Part shown: positions 8,248-16,072 of the stretch, piece after piece
Numbering within the stretch: position 1 is the stretch's first letter
How the letters are laid out: each line of letters starts with the position of its first letter
NCBI RefSeq assembly: GCF_001665835.1
Contig: NZ_LZSX01000091.1
Coordinates: forward strand, 1 to 64,000
Reading direction: 5' to 3'
DNA from: Mycobacterium colombiense
GTDB lineage: Bacteria > Actinomycetota > Actinomycetes > Mycobacteriales > Mycobacteriaceae
DNA: 64,000 nt
Program-made: the position numbers and the translations under genes
The notes under the pieces: model-generated
Database searches by the model: none
The model's input: the letters and a program-made list of their open reading frames with translations, nothing else
Told to the model about the DNA's origin: nothing

Positions 8248-9431
8248 GCGCGCCCCTGCGTTTCGGTGTCTTTATCACCCCGTTTCACCCCACCGGCCAA
8301 TCCCCAACGGTGGCACTGGAATACGACATGGAGCGCGTGGTCGCCCTGGATCGGCTCGGATTCGATGAGGCGTGGTTCGGCGAACACCACTCGGGCGGCT
8401 ACGAGCTGATCGCCTGCCCGGAAGTATTCATCGCGGCGGCGGCGGAGCGAACCAAGCACATCCGGCTGGGCACCGGCGTGGTGTCGCTGCCCTACCACCA
8501 TCCGCTCATGGTGGCCGACCGGTGGGTGCTGCTCGATCACCTGACCCGCGGCCGGGTGATGTTCGGCACCGGGCCCGGCGCGCTGCCGTCGGACGCCTAC
8601 ATGATGGGCATCGACCCCATCGAGCAGCGCCGGATGATGCAGGAATCCCTCGAGGCGATCCTGGCGCTGTTCCGCGCCGCACCCACCGAGCGCATCGACC
8701 GGCACACCGATTGGTTCACCCTGCGCGACGCCCAGTTGCACATCCGGCCCTACACCTGGCCTTACCCCGAAATCTCCACGGCGGCAATGATTTCGCCGTC
8801 GGGACCTCGGCTGGCCGGCGCGCTCGGCACCTCGCTGCTGTCGCTGTCGATGTCGGTGCCCGGCGGCTACGCGGCGCTGGAAACCACCTGGGACGTGGTT
8901 CGCGAACAGGCCGCGAAGGTAGGGCGGGACGAGCCGGACCGGGGCGACTGGCGCGTGCTGAGCATCATGCATATCGCGGACAGCCGCGAGCAGGCCATCG
9001 ACGACTGCACCTACGGGCTGCAGGATTTCGCGAATTACTTTGGCGCCGCCGGATTTGTGCCGCTGGCCAACAGCGTGGAAGGCACCCAGACGCCGCACGA
9101 GTTCGTCGCCGACTACGCGGCCAAGGGAAATTGCTGCATCGGCACGCCCGAGGACGCCATCGCCCACATCGAGGACCTGCTCGACCGCTCCGGCGGCTTC
9201 GGCACCCTGCTGATGCTCGGCCACGACTGGGCCTCGCCGCAGGCGACCTACCACAGCTACGACCTGATGGCGCGCAAGGTGATTCCGCACTTCAAACGGC
9301 AGCTCGAAGCGTCCCGCTCGTCGCACGACTGGGCCAGGGGCAAGCGCGACCAGTTGATCGGCCGGGCCGGCGAGGCCGTCGTCAAGGCCATCACCGAGCA
9401 CGTCGACGAGCAGAAAGACGCGGTGCACTGA
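8244..9431 (+). CDS. Luciferase-like flavin-dependent monooxygenase (Rv3618-like)
   Basis: Protein of 395 residues of the bacterial luciferase / LLM class, a TIM barrel using FMNH2 or F420. Visible family features are the first strand FGVFITPFHPTG, then DEAWFGEHHSGGYE (EHH is typical), RLGTGVVSLPYHHPLMVADRWVLLDHLTRGRVMFGTGPG, and a C-terminal SPQATYHSYDLMARKVIPHF. Length equals Rv3618. It overlaps ephA by four bases and the dehydrogenase by one. Together these suggest one pathway acting on a hydrophobic or epoxidised substrate. The cofactor (FMN or F420) and substrate cannot be decided from sequence. Confidence 0.9.
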   Translation: MSAPLRFGVFITPFHPTGQSPTVALEYDMERVVALDRLGFDEAWFGEHHSGGYELIACPEVFIAAAAERTKHIRLGTGVVSLPYHHPLMVADRWVLLDHLTRGRVMFGTGPGALPSDAYMMGIDPIEQRRMMQESLEAILALFRAAPTERIDRHTDWFTLRDAQLHIRPYTWPYPEISTAAMISPSGPRLAGALGTSLLSLSMSVPGGYAALETTWDVVREQAAKVGRDEPDRGDWRVLSIMHIADSREQAIDDCTYGLQDFANYFGAAGFVPLANSVEGTQTPHEFVADYAAKGNCCIGTPEDAIAHIEDLLDRSGGFGTLLMLGHDWASPQATYHSYDLMARKVIPHFKRQLEASRSSHDWARGKRDQLIGRAGEAVVKAITEHVDEQKDAVH

Positions 9432-10444
9432 TGCGCGCCGCGGTGTTGCGGGACGGCCGCATGGTCTATCGGGACCACGTGCCTGACCCGATACCCGAAG
9501 CCGGCCAGGTGCTGGTCGGCGTGCGCGCGTGCGGAATCTGCGGCTCCGACCTGCATTTCGCCGCCCACGGCGCGCAGGTGCTGGAGATGACCGATCGGGT
9601 GGCCGGCGGGACGGGCGCCATGCACGTCGATCTGGACCACGACATCTTCATGGGCCACGAGTTCAGCGCCGAGATACTCGAAGCCGGCCCCGGCACCGAT
9701 ACCCATCCGCCGGGCACCCTGGTCACCTCGTTGCCGGTGCTGTTGTCCGCCAAGGGTGTCGAGCCGATCGTCTACAGCAACAGCACGGTCGGCGGCTACG
9801 CCGAGCGAATGCTGCTGTCGGCGCCGCTGCTGCTGCCCATTCCCAACGGCCTGGACTTCAAACACGCTTCCCTCACCGAGCCGATGGCGGTGGGGCTGCA
9901 CGCGGTCAACAAGTCCAATATCGCGCCCGGCGAGGCGGCCCTGGTGCTCGGCTGCGGCCCGATCGGCATCGCGATCATCGCCGCCCTGCAGGCGAGGGGC
10001 GTGGAATTCATTGTGGCGTCTGACTTTTCGCCCAAGCGGCGCGAGCTGGCCACCTCGATGGGAGCCCACCAGACGCTGGATCCGGCACAGGGCTCACCCT
10101 TCGACACCATCAAGCCCGCGGTGGTGTTCGAGGCGGTCGGCGTGCCCGGCATCATCGACGACGTACTCCTTCGAGCGCGGCCCGGCACCCGCCTGGTGGT
10201 CGCCGGTGTGTGCATGCAACCCGACACCATGCACCCCTTCTTCGCGATCGCCAAGGAGATCAACGTGCAATTCGTGCTCGCCTACACGCCCGAGGAGTTC
10301 GGCGATTCGCTGCGCGCCCTGGCCGAGGGCAACATCGACGTCAGCCCGCTGATCACCGGCGAGGTCGGCCTCGACGGGGTCGGTACGGCGTTCGACGACC
10401 TCGCCGACCCCGAGCGGCACTGCAAGATCCTCGTCACGCCCTGA
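9431..10444 (+). CDS. Zinc-binding medium-chain alcohol dehydrogenase
   Basis: MDR-family NAD(P)-dependent dehydrogenase of 337 residues. The catalytic zinc site is visible as ACGICGSDLHF near residue 35 and the GHEF pair near residue 74. The Rossmann nucleotide motif is VLGCGPIGIAIIAAL, followed by an Asp (ASDFSPKR) that favours NAD. The four-Cys structural-zinc lobe found in classical alcohol dehydrogenases is missing: there is no Cys between GHEF and the Rossmann fold until LGCG. ATG overlaps the monooxygenase stop by one base. I do not recall this gene next to ephA-Rv3618 in M. tuberculosis, so the trio may be specific to a subset of mycobacteria. Substrate unknown. Confidence 0.9.
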   Translation: MRAAVLRDGRMVYRDHVPDPIPEAGQVLVGVRACGICGSDLHFAAHGAQVLEMTDRVAGGTGAMHVDLDHDIFMGHEFSAEILEAGPGTDTHPPGTLVTSLPVLLSAKGVEPIVYSNSTVGGYAERMLLSAPLLLPIPNGLDFKHASLTEPMAVGLHAVNKSNIAPGEAALVLGCGPIGIAIIAALQARGVEFIVASDFSPKRRELATSMGAHQTLDPAQGSPFDTIKPAVVFEAVGVPGIIDDVLLRARPGTRLVVAGVCMQPDTMHPFFAIAKEINVQFVLAYTPEEFGDSLRALAEGNIDVSPLITGEVGLDGVGTAFDDLADPERHCKILVTP

Positions 10445-10714
10445 AGGTTGTCGGTCGGCCCGCAGATGTGATGAGTGCCTTTCGGCGAGCAAATCACATA
10501 GCCCGAACGGGATGATCTACGTCGAGCTGACACGCCCCTTTGTGCGCGTGCAGAGGCTATGAGGTAGGTCACACCGAGTGGCCGTGTTGTCACATTGCGC
10601 AACCGAGCGGTGTCTAAAGGCCATCCACGAGTTCGGCGAAGTATGCCGCCGCGGGTTGGTTGGCGATAGCCGCCATCCTGGCTCAGGCAAACGGCACCAC
10701 AGCGAAGGAACCCC
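10445..10714 (+). other. Intergenic region between the dehydrogenase and the hydrolase
   Basis: No convincing gene is present. The only clear structure is an inverted repeat near its start, ATGTGAT at 10466-10472 and ATCACAT at 10493-10499, separated by 20 bases. Antisense ORFs that cross this stretch are rich in Arg and Ser and look like shadows. The hydrolase promoter probably lies here; I cannot place it with confidence. Confidence 0.5.
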
Positions 10715-11485
10715 ATGGCCACCAACCAGCCGCTTCTTCTCCTGCACGGCCTGATGATGTCCGCCGGTGTGTGGGCCGACGTCATCCCGCTGCTGGCCGA
10801 TCGCCATGACGTCATGGCACCCACCGCCCTCGGCCATCGCGGCGGGCCAAAGCTCACCGGCAAAGCCACCGTTGCGGCCCTCACCGATGAAATGGAGCGC
10901 CTCCTGGACGCCCGAGGACTCGATCGCATTCACATCGCCGGCAATTCGATGGGTGGGTGGATGGCCATCGAACTGGCCCGCCGAGGCCGAGCACTTAGCG
11001 TCTGCGCCTTCTCACCGGCAGGATTCTGGACGCACGGTACAAGCGACGAAACTCGTGCCAGCGACAAGGTTCGGCGCGCCAGACGTCGGGCGCATCTGGT
11101 TCGGCCGGTAGCACCGGCATTGCTCCGCTTCGCATGTCTTCGCCGACTGGCGATGCAGGATGCCGCCGATCACGGTGAACGACTCACCCCCGCGCAGGCC
11201 CTCGATGCCCTCCTCGACCTTGCAAGATGCACCGCCGCCGAAGACATGCTGCAACCATCGGAGAGCGTCGAACCTCTCGATCCGCTGCCCTGCCCAATGA
11301 CCCTGGCATGGTCGGGCAACGACCGCATTCTTCCGCCGCACGTCTACGGCACCACCGCCCGAGAACAGCTCCCCGGAGCCGAGTACTTGCTACTCCCCGA
11401 CGTCGGTCACGTGCCGATGATCGACAATCCGCGCCTATGCGCCGACACGATCCTCGCAACCACCCGGGCACTCGCGCCGCGCTGA
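10715..11485 (+). CDS. Alpha/beta-fold hydrolase
   Basis: Protein of 256 residues with the oxyanion segment LLLLHGLMMSAGVW near the N terminus. The nucleophile elbow is GNSMGGW near residue 76, with Ser as nucleophile. The Asp is in WSGNDRILPP and the catalytic His in DVGHVPMIDN. It is therefore an active serine esterase or hydrolase of the AB_hydrolase_1 type. A GAAGGA ribosome site precedes ATG at 10715. No transmembrane segment or signal peptide is evident. It is not part of the recalled M. tuberculosis order at this point. Substrate unknown. Confidence 0.85.
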   Translation: MATNQPLLLLHGLMMSAGVWADVIPLLADRHDVMAPTALGHRGGPKLTGKATVAALTDEMERLLDARGLDRIHIAGNSMGGWMAIELARRGRALSVCAFSPAGFWTHGTSDETRASDKVRRARRRAHLVRPVAPALLRFACLRRLAMQDAADHGERLTPAQALDALLDLARCTAAEDMLQPSESVEPLDPLPCPMTLAWSGNDRILPPHVYGTTAREQLPGAEYLLLPDVGHVPMIDNPRLCADTILATTRALAPR

Positions 11486-11525
11486 CGCCGAACCCGACCG
11501 TCACGACCGCAAGTTCCGAAACCAC

Positions 11526-11678
11526 ATGCGCGACATGCTCTTCCTGTTCAAGGGCGCACCGAGCACCAGCCCCTACTGCACCTGGGTGAACGATCCACGA
11601 GAGCCTGAGGACCTACCGCCGGACTGGACGCCCGCGGAGCCGGTTCTGCGGCCCTTGCCCGACGACCCACCCTTCTGA
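11526..11678 (+). CDS. Small hypothetical protein
   Basis: An ORF of 50 codons reads MRDMLFLFKGAPSTSPYC, then a Trp/Pro/Asp-rich tail ending PLPDDPPF. The reading frame stays open further upstream into the end of the hydrolase gene without a start codon, and those upstream codons (HDRKFRNH) also look protein-like. So the piece could instead be the 3' remnant of a longer decayed gene. There is no strong ribosome site. I do not recognise the family. It is convergent with the PPE gene, 34 bases away. Confidence 0.4.
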   Translation: MRDMLFLFKGAPSTSPYCTWVNDPREPEDLPPDWTPAEPVLRPLPDDPPF

Positions 11679-11712
11679 TTCATCCGCGACAATCGCCGGT
11701 TCGGTCTTCGAA

Positions 11713-12957
11713 TCAGCCTCCGGGCGGGGGTTGCGCGATGACAGTGGGCTTGAAACCGTATCTGGGAGTCACGAAGTGGGCGCCGGCGCTGCGTCCAGCC
11801 CCGCCGGTGGGCATCATCGGCACCCCTCCCACCGCATTGGTGGCACGTTCAACCGCACCCGCACCAGTCGCGGCGTTGAGTGCCACGGCGACCGAGGGTG
11901 CCGTCGGGGCCGCGCTCGCCCAGGCCGCCGGTACCGATAGTCCACCGACCGACGCCGCCTTGCCGACGGCTCCGCCGATCGCTCCCATCGGGCCCAGGCC
12001 GGCGCCCGAAATAGCCGCCGGGGCAATGGATTCTGCGGCCTTGGCGACGCCCTCGGTGGCCGACTTAGCCGCTGGCATCATGCCCTGAGCGATTCCTTGG
12101 ATGTCTTTGAACGAGGTGGTGAACAGCCGCGTTGGAGAAATCAATCGGATGAACGCGTCGAAAGGCGTGCTGGCATCCAATGTTTGCGATCCGGTCAGGC
12201 CCTCCAGAAGATCACCCAATGGGCCGCCAACCACGAGGCCATCGCCTTCGGGGTTCAGGCTGATTCCCCCCAGGGAAAGCATGGGATTGGCCGACGACGC
12301 GGGATTGTTCGTCGACCCGGCAAGCGCCGATAGCGTTTGGGGCACCGCGTCGAGCGCCTGCGCGCTCTCACTTCCGCTGGTGCCGGCCGCTCGGGCCACC
12401 GCAGCAGCCTGACGAGCGGCGCCGGCCGGGTCGGTAACGGGTTCGGCCGGCCCGAACGGCGGCAACGCCGCCGCCGCTGCCGACGTACCGGCATATCCGT
12501 ACATCGCTGCAGCGTCTTGAGCCCACATCTCGCCGTATTGCGCCTCGGCAATGGCGATAGCCGGGGTGTTCTGACCGAGGAAGTTCGTCGCGAGCAACTC
12601 CATCAGCAACGCCCGGTTCGCCGCTATCACCGGCGGCGGCACCGTTTCGGCGAACGCCGACTCATAGGCGCCCGCCGCCGCCACCGCTTGCAGGGCGGCC
12701 TGTTCCAGCTGCCCGCCCGTGCCGCGTAACCATGCCACTTGGGGAACCACCGCGGTCACCATCGCCGACGAGGCCGGCCCCTGCCATGGTCCGTCGATGA
12801 GACCCGCGATCACCGACCCATAGGCGGATGCTGCCGAATCCAACTCGGTGGCCAAACCGTCCCAGGCCGCCGCGGCAGCCAGCAGGGGCGCCGAGCCGGG
12901 GCCCGAATACATCAGCGCGGAGTTGATCTCCGGCGGCAACTGCGCGAAGTCCAGCAT
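11713..12957 (-). CDS. PPE family protein, PPE-SVP subgroup (PPE65-like)
   Basis: Protein of 414 residues. The N-terminal 180-residue PPE domain starts MLDFAQLPPEINSALMYSGPG and has the WxG-type helix-turn (IDGPWQGPAS). The C-terminal half has the GxxSVPxxW motif (GGLSVPAAW around residue 338), which defines the SVP subgroup. PPE proteins are ESX substrates or outer-surface proteins that fold as a heterodimer with a PE partner, and the PE gene lies 11 bases upstream. In M. tuberculosis the corresponding PPE65-PE32 pair is followed by esxV/esxW; no esx gene follows here. The final residues are PPPGG. Confidence 0.93.
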   Translation of the reverse strand: MLDFAQLPPEINSALMYSGPGSAPLLAAAAAWDGLATELDSAASAYGSVIAGLIDGPWQGPASSAMVTAVVPQVAWLRGTGGQLEQAALQAVAAAGAYESAFAETVPPPVIAANRALLMELLATNFLGQNTPAIAIAEAQYGEMWAQDAAAMYGYAGTSAAAAALPPFGPAEPVTDPAGAARQAAAVARAAGTSGSESAQALDAVPQTLSALAGSTNNPASSANPMLSLGGISLNPEGDGLVVGGPLGDLLEGLTGSQTLDASTPFDAFIRLISPTRLFTTSFKDIQGIAQGMMPAAKSATEGVAKAAESIAPAAISGAGLGPMGAIGGAVGKAASVGGLSVPAAWASAAPTAPSVAVALNAATGAGAVERATNAVGGVPMMPTGGAGRSAGAHFVTPRYGFKPTVIAQPPPGG

Positions 12958-12968
12958 GGCGCCCTTGC

Positions 12969-13268
12969 CTAACCGACCGCGGCAGTGTTGGCGATCTCCG
13001 TGGCGGCGTACGAACCAGCGCTGATACCAAGCATTGTCGCTAACTGCTCACGAACTACCGCAGCCTGCGCACTGATCTCCTGGAAGAGCTGGCCGTGCCG
13101 GGAGAACTGTTGCGCGGTCAAAATCGATACCGCGTCGGCTGCGGCGGGCGCCACCCTGGTCGTGGTGGCTGCCACCGCCGAACTTCCTTCCCGCACGGAC
13201 GCATTGATTCTATGCAGCTCGCGGGCAGCAGCGTCCAATATTTCCGGCTGCGCCATCAAGAAAGACAT
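12969..13268 (-). CDS. PE family protein (PE32-like)
   Basis: A 99-residue protein made of the PE domain only: MSFLMAQPEILDAAARELHRI with the Pro-Glu pair at residues 8-9. Helical repeats and the ISAGSYAATEIANTAAVG end include the YxxxD/E secretion signal (YAATE). It is expected to pair with the PPE protein encoded next and be exported by an ESX (type VII) system not present in this window. ATG at 13268; a weak AAGGA-like site lies upstream. Confidence 0.94.
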   Translation of the reverse strand: MSFLMAQPEILDAAARELHRINASVREGSSAVAATTTRVAPAAADAVSILTAQQFSRHGQLFQEISAQAAVVREQLATMLGISAGSYAATEIANTAAVG

Positions 13269-13673
13269 TTCTTCTCAAAATCCTTTCAAATCAATAGCTC
13301 TCGGCACTAATACCCGTACCGAGTCGGACGCCTGGACACGTTAGGGCAGGCACGTCCGGAGATGACAGCCCGAGAGTCGCCAATTCATGACCGGGACGGG
13401 AACTGTTCACTTAGCTGAGCTGACATGCTGCAACATTTGGATTTCGCATGAAAAGTATTACAAACCAATATGATTGGAGCCATATATGAGCTTATATGAG
13501 TTTGCTGAAGTATTGCATCGACTTTGCCAACCGTGGCTATGGCATGAATCCTGGTGTCGTACAGAATCATTCGCATCAATAGCGGCCCCGCCAGCACCGC
13601 CAACGACAACGCCGCCGCACACTGAGCCAAGATCGCTCCCATATACGGCGGCCCAGCGGCTAGGGTGCCAGGC
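13269..13673. other. Intergenic region between divergent PE and lpqG
   Basis: About 400 bases with no supported gene. The part from about 13,430 to 13,570 is clearly more AT-rich than its surroundings and contains near repeats of ATATGAG. Small ORFs here have no family resemblance. It must contain the PE/PPE promoter on the minus strand and the lpqG promoter on the plus strand. Confidence 0.5.
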
Positions 13674-14414
13674 ATGCCGGTCGCAACGAACGCCTCTAAG
13701 TTCATCCGCCGATCGATCGCCGTGGCCGCGGCCGGCCTGACGATCGCCGCGATCTCGGCGTGCGACGAACACAACCCGCCGCAGCCCGGGGCCAACCCCC
13801 GTCAGGTCACGGTGGTGGGCACCGGTCAGGTGCAGGGCGTCCCGGACACCCTGACCGCCGACGTCGGCATCGAATTCACCGCGCCCGACGTCACCACGGC
13901 GATGAACCAGACCAACGACCGTCAACAGGCGGTCATCAACGCACTGACCGGCGCCGGCATCGACCGCAAGGACATCAGCACCACCGAGGTCACCCTGTCG
14001 CCGGAATACAACAACCCCGGGCCCAGCGGTACTGCCGCCATCACGGCGTATCGCGCCACCAACGCCATCGCGGTCAAGATTCACCCGACGGACGCCGCGT
14101 CGCGCCTGCTGGCCCTCATCGTCGGCACGGGCGGCGACGCCACCCGGATCAAGTCCGTCCGCTATTCCATCGCCGACGATTCCCAGCTGGTGAAGGACGC
14201 CCGGTCGCGGGCCTTCAACGACGCCAAGAACCGCGCCGATCAGTACGCCCAGCTGTCCGGTCTCCGGCTGGGTCGGGTGCTGTCCATCTCGGAAGCCACC
14301 GGCAACACCCCGCCGCCGGTCGGGGCGCCGCGGGCCATGCCGTCGATGGTTCCGCTGGAGCCCGGCCAGCAGACCGTGAACTTCTCGGTGACGGCGGTGT
14401 GGGAGCTGGACTGA
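13674..14414 (+). CDS. lpqG: Lipoprotein LpqG with SIMPL domain
   Basis: About 246 residues. The N terminus is a lipoprotein signal peptide (RRSIAVAAAGLTIAAISAC) with the lipobox ISAC, so it should be anchored outside the membrane. The rest is a SIMPL/DUF541 domain beginning RQVTVVGTGQVQGVPDTLTADVGIEF and including DARSRAFNDAKNRADQYAQLSG. Function of the domain is not established. ATG at 13674 was chosen because a TAGGG site lies eight bases before it; GTG at 13665 is the alternative. It lies alone, convergent with hpt. Confidence 0.92.
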   Translation: MPVATNASKFIRRSIAVAAAGLTIAAISACDEHNPPQPGANPRQVTVVGTGQVQGVPDTLTADVGIEFTAPDVTTAMNQTNDRQQAVINALTGAGIDRKDISTTEVTLSPEYNNPGPSGTAAITAYRATNAIAVKIHPTDAASRLLALIVGTGGDATRIKSVRYSIADDSQLVKDARSRAFNDAKNRADQYAQLSGLRLGRVLSISEATGNTPPPVGAPRAMPSMVPLEPGQQTVNFSVTAVWELD

Positions 14415-14452
14415 GCCCGACGGCTCGGGCCGGGTCTACTGCTGGTAGACCC
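14415..14452. terminator. Paired hairpins between convergent lpqG and hpt
   Basis: Two perfect hairpins follow the lpqG stop: GCCCGA-CGGC-TCGGGC at 14415-14430, then GGGTCTAC-TGCTG-GTAGACCC at 14432-14452. The second covers the hpt stop codon. Neither has a long T run, so efficiency as an intrinsic terminator is uncertain, but position between convergent genes fits a bidirectional terminator. Confidence 0.5.
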
Positions 14453-15047
14453 TCGGGTCCAGGGTGCCGATGTAGGACAGGTCGCGGTAGCGCTCGTCGT
14501 AATCGAGGCCGTAGCCGACGACGAAGTCGTTGGGGATGTCGAAGCCGACGTAGGCGATGTCGACGTGCGCACCCTGCGCGTCGGGCTTGCGCAGCAGCGT
14601 GCACACCCGCAGCGACCGCGGGTGCCGCGTCTTGAGGTTGCGCAGCAGCCAGGACAGCGTCAGGCCCGAGTCGACGACGTCCTCGACGATCAGCACGTCG
14701 CGGCCCTCGATGTCGCGGTCCAGGTCCTTGAGAATCCGCACCACGCCCGAGGAGGACGTCGACGACCCGTAGGAGCTGACGGCCATGAATTCGAACTGGG
14801 TGGGCAGCGGGATCGCGCGGGCCAGGTCGGTGACAAAGATCACAGCGCCCTTGAGCACGGTGATCAGCAGCAGGTCCTGTCCGGTCTCGGTCGCGGCGTC
14901 GCGGTAGCTCTCGCCGATTTCGTGGCCGAGTTCGGCGATCCGCGCCTGAATTTGCGCCGACGTCAGCAGAACAGACTTGATATCCCCGGGGTAGAGCTCC
15001 GCGGGTTGGGCGGGGGTGATCGCCGAGGAGATCTGGGCCACGCCCAC
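14436..15047 (-). CDS. hpt: Hypoxanthine-guanine phosphoribosyltransferase
   Basis: Purine salvage enzyme making IMP or GMP from hypoxanthine or guanine and PRPP. The 203-residue protein has the PRPP-binding signature VLIVEDVVDSGLTL near residue 118. It also has the flexible SSYGSSTSSSG loop and the purine-contacting DFVVGYGLDYDERYRDL segment. GTG at 15047 gives the MGVAQISS start seen in mycobacteria. A very long ORF runs through this frame from 16487, but its upstream part is shadow of tilS and the next gene. Order with tilS upstream is the usual one in many bacteria. Confidence 0.96.
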   Translation of the reverse strand: MGVAQISSAITPAQPAELYPGDIKSVLLTSAQIQARIAELGHEIGESYRDAATETGQDLLLITVLKGAVIFVTDLARAIPLPTQFEFMAVSSYGSSTSSSGVVRILKDLDRDIEGRDVLIVEDVVDSGLTLSWLLRNLKTRHPRSLRVCTLLRKPDAQGAHVDIAYVGFDIPNDFVVGYGLDYDERYRDLSYIGTLDPRVYQQ

Positions 15048-15097
15048 AGAGTGCCACGACGGCGGGCGAATAACCAACGGCAGCCCCGGTATTGCGG

Positions 15098-16072
15098 CTA
15101 ACGGATCGGTTTGCCGACCGGCTCGCGCCACAGCGTCAGCACGCCGTCGCGGCGGCCCGCGAACAGTCGCTCCTCGGACGGCGACGAGCCGACCGCCACT
15201 CCGCCCTGCCCGTGCCAGCCGGTGACCAGGGCGTCCACCCCGCGAATCTGCTTGTCGGTCAAGTTCGTTGCGCCGCCGGCCAACAACCAGGCCCGGATCA
15301 CCCGGCGCCGCACCGGGGCGTCCAGCGTCGCCAACGCCTGCACCCGCAGGCCGGAGTCCGCCGTGGCCTCGGGCAGCGCCCGGGCCGCCAGCGTGTCGAT
15401 CAGCTCGGAGTCCTCCCGCAACGATGTCGCGGTGCGGGCCAGCGCCTCGGCCACGCCGCCGCCGAGCGCGTCTTCCAGCAGCGGCAGCACCTCGGTGCGC
15501 AGCCGGGTTCGGGTGAAGCGGCGGTCGGTGTTGTGCGGATCCTGCCAGGGGGTCAGCCCCAGCTCCGCGCAGGCGGCGTGCGTCACCGCGCGCCGGACGT
15601 CCAGCAACGGCCGGCACCACGGCGGGTCGTAGGGGCGCATCCCGGCGATCGAGCGCACCCCGGACCCGCGGCCCAGTCCCAGCAGCACCGTCTCGGCCTG
15701 GTCGTCGAGCGTGTGCCCCAACAGCACCGGCCCGGTGTGATAGGCGCTCAACGCGGTGTAGCGGGCCGCGCGGGCCGCCGCCTCGGGACCGCCCTGGTTG
15801 CCCACCTGCACCCGGACCACTTGAGCGGCAACGCATCCCAACGCGATGGCCTGCGCCCGGGCGGTCTCGGCGACGGCGGCCGAGCCGGATTGCAGGCCGT
15901 GGTCGACGATCACCGCCGTGGTGGGCCGCAGCTGGGCCGCCACCGCGGTGAGGGCCAGGGAATCGGGACCGCCGGACAGCGCCACGCACCACTGTTCGAC
16001 GGTGGCGAGGTGGGTCTTGACGAACGCCTCGACAGCCGCGCGCAGCCGGTCTACAGCACCCGGTCGATCCAC
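15098..16072 (-). CDS. tilS: tRNA(Ile)-lysidine synthetase
   Basis: TilS modifies C34 of tRNA-Ile(CAU) to lysidine, so the tRNA reads AUA. The 324-residue protein has the PP-loop SGGPDS (33-38). It also has the HTLDDQAETVLLGLGRGSG segment and the NTDRRFTRTRLR segment that binds tRNA. Length matches the actinobacterial form, which lacks the larger C-terminal domain of E. coli TilS. GTG at 16072 overlaps the preceding gene by 22 bases. Essential in most bacteria. Confidence 0.95.
   Translation of the reverse strand: MDRPGAVDRLRAAVEAFVKTHLATVEQWCVALSGGPDSLALTAVAAQLRPTTAVIVDHGLQSGSAAVAETARAQAIALGCVAAQVVRVQVGNQGGPEAAARAARYTALSAYHTGPVLLGHTLDDQAETVLLGLGRGSGVRSIAGMRPYDPPWCRPLLDVRRAVTHAACAELGLTPWQDPHNTDRRFTRTRLRTEVLPLLEDALGGGVAEALARTATSLREDSELIDTLAARALPEATADSGLRVQALATLDAPVRRRVIRAWLLAGGATNLTDKQIRGVDALVTGWHGQGGVAVGSSPSEERLFAGRRDGVLTLWREPVGKPIR

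Noticed and set aside
10282..10929. Minus-strand ORFs crossing the dehydrogenase-hydrolase gap
   Set aside because: Ser/Arg-rich, no domain pattern, and overlap two well-supported genes.
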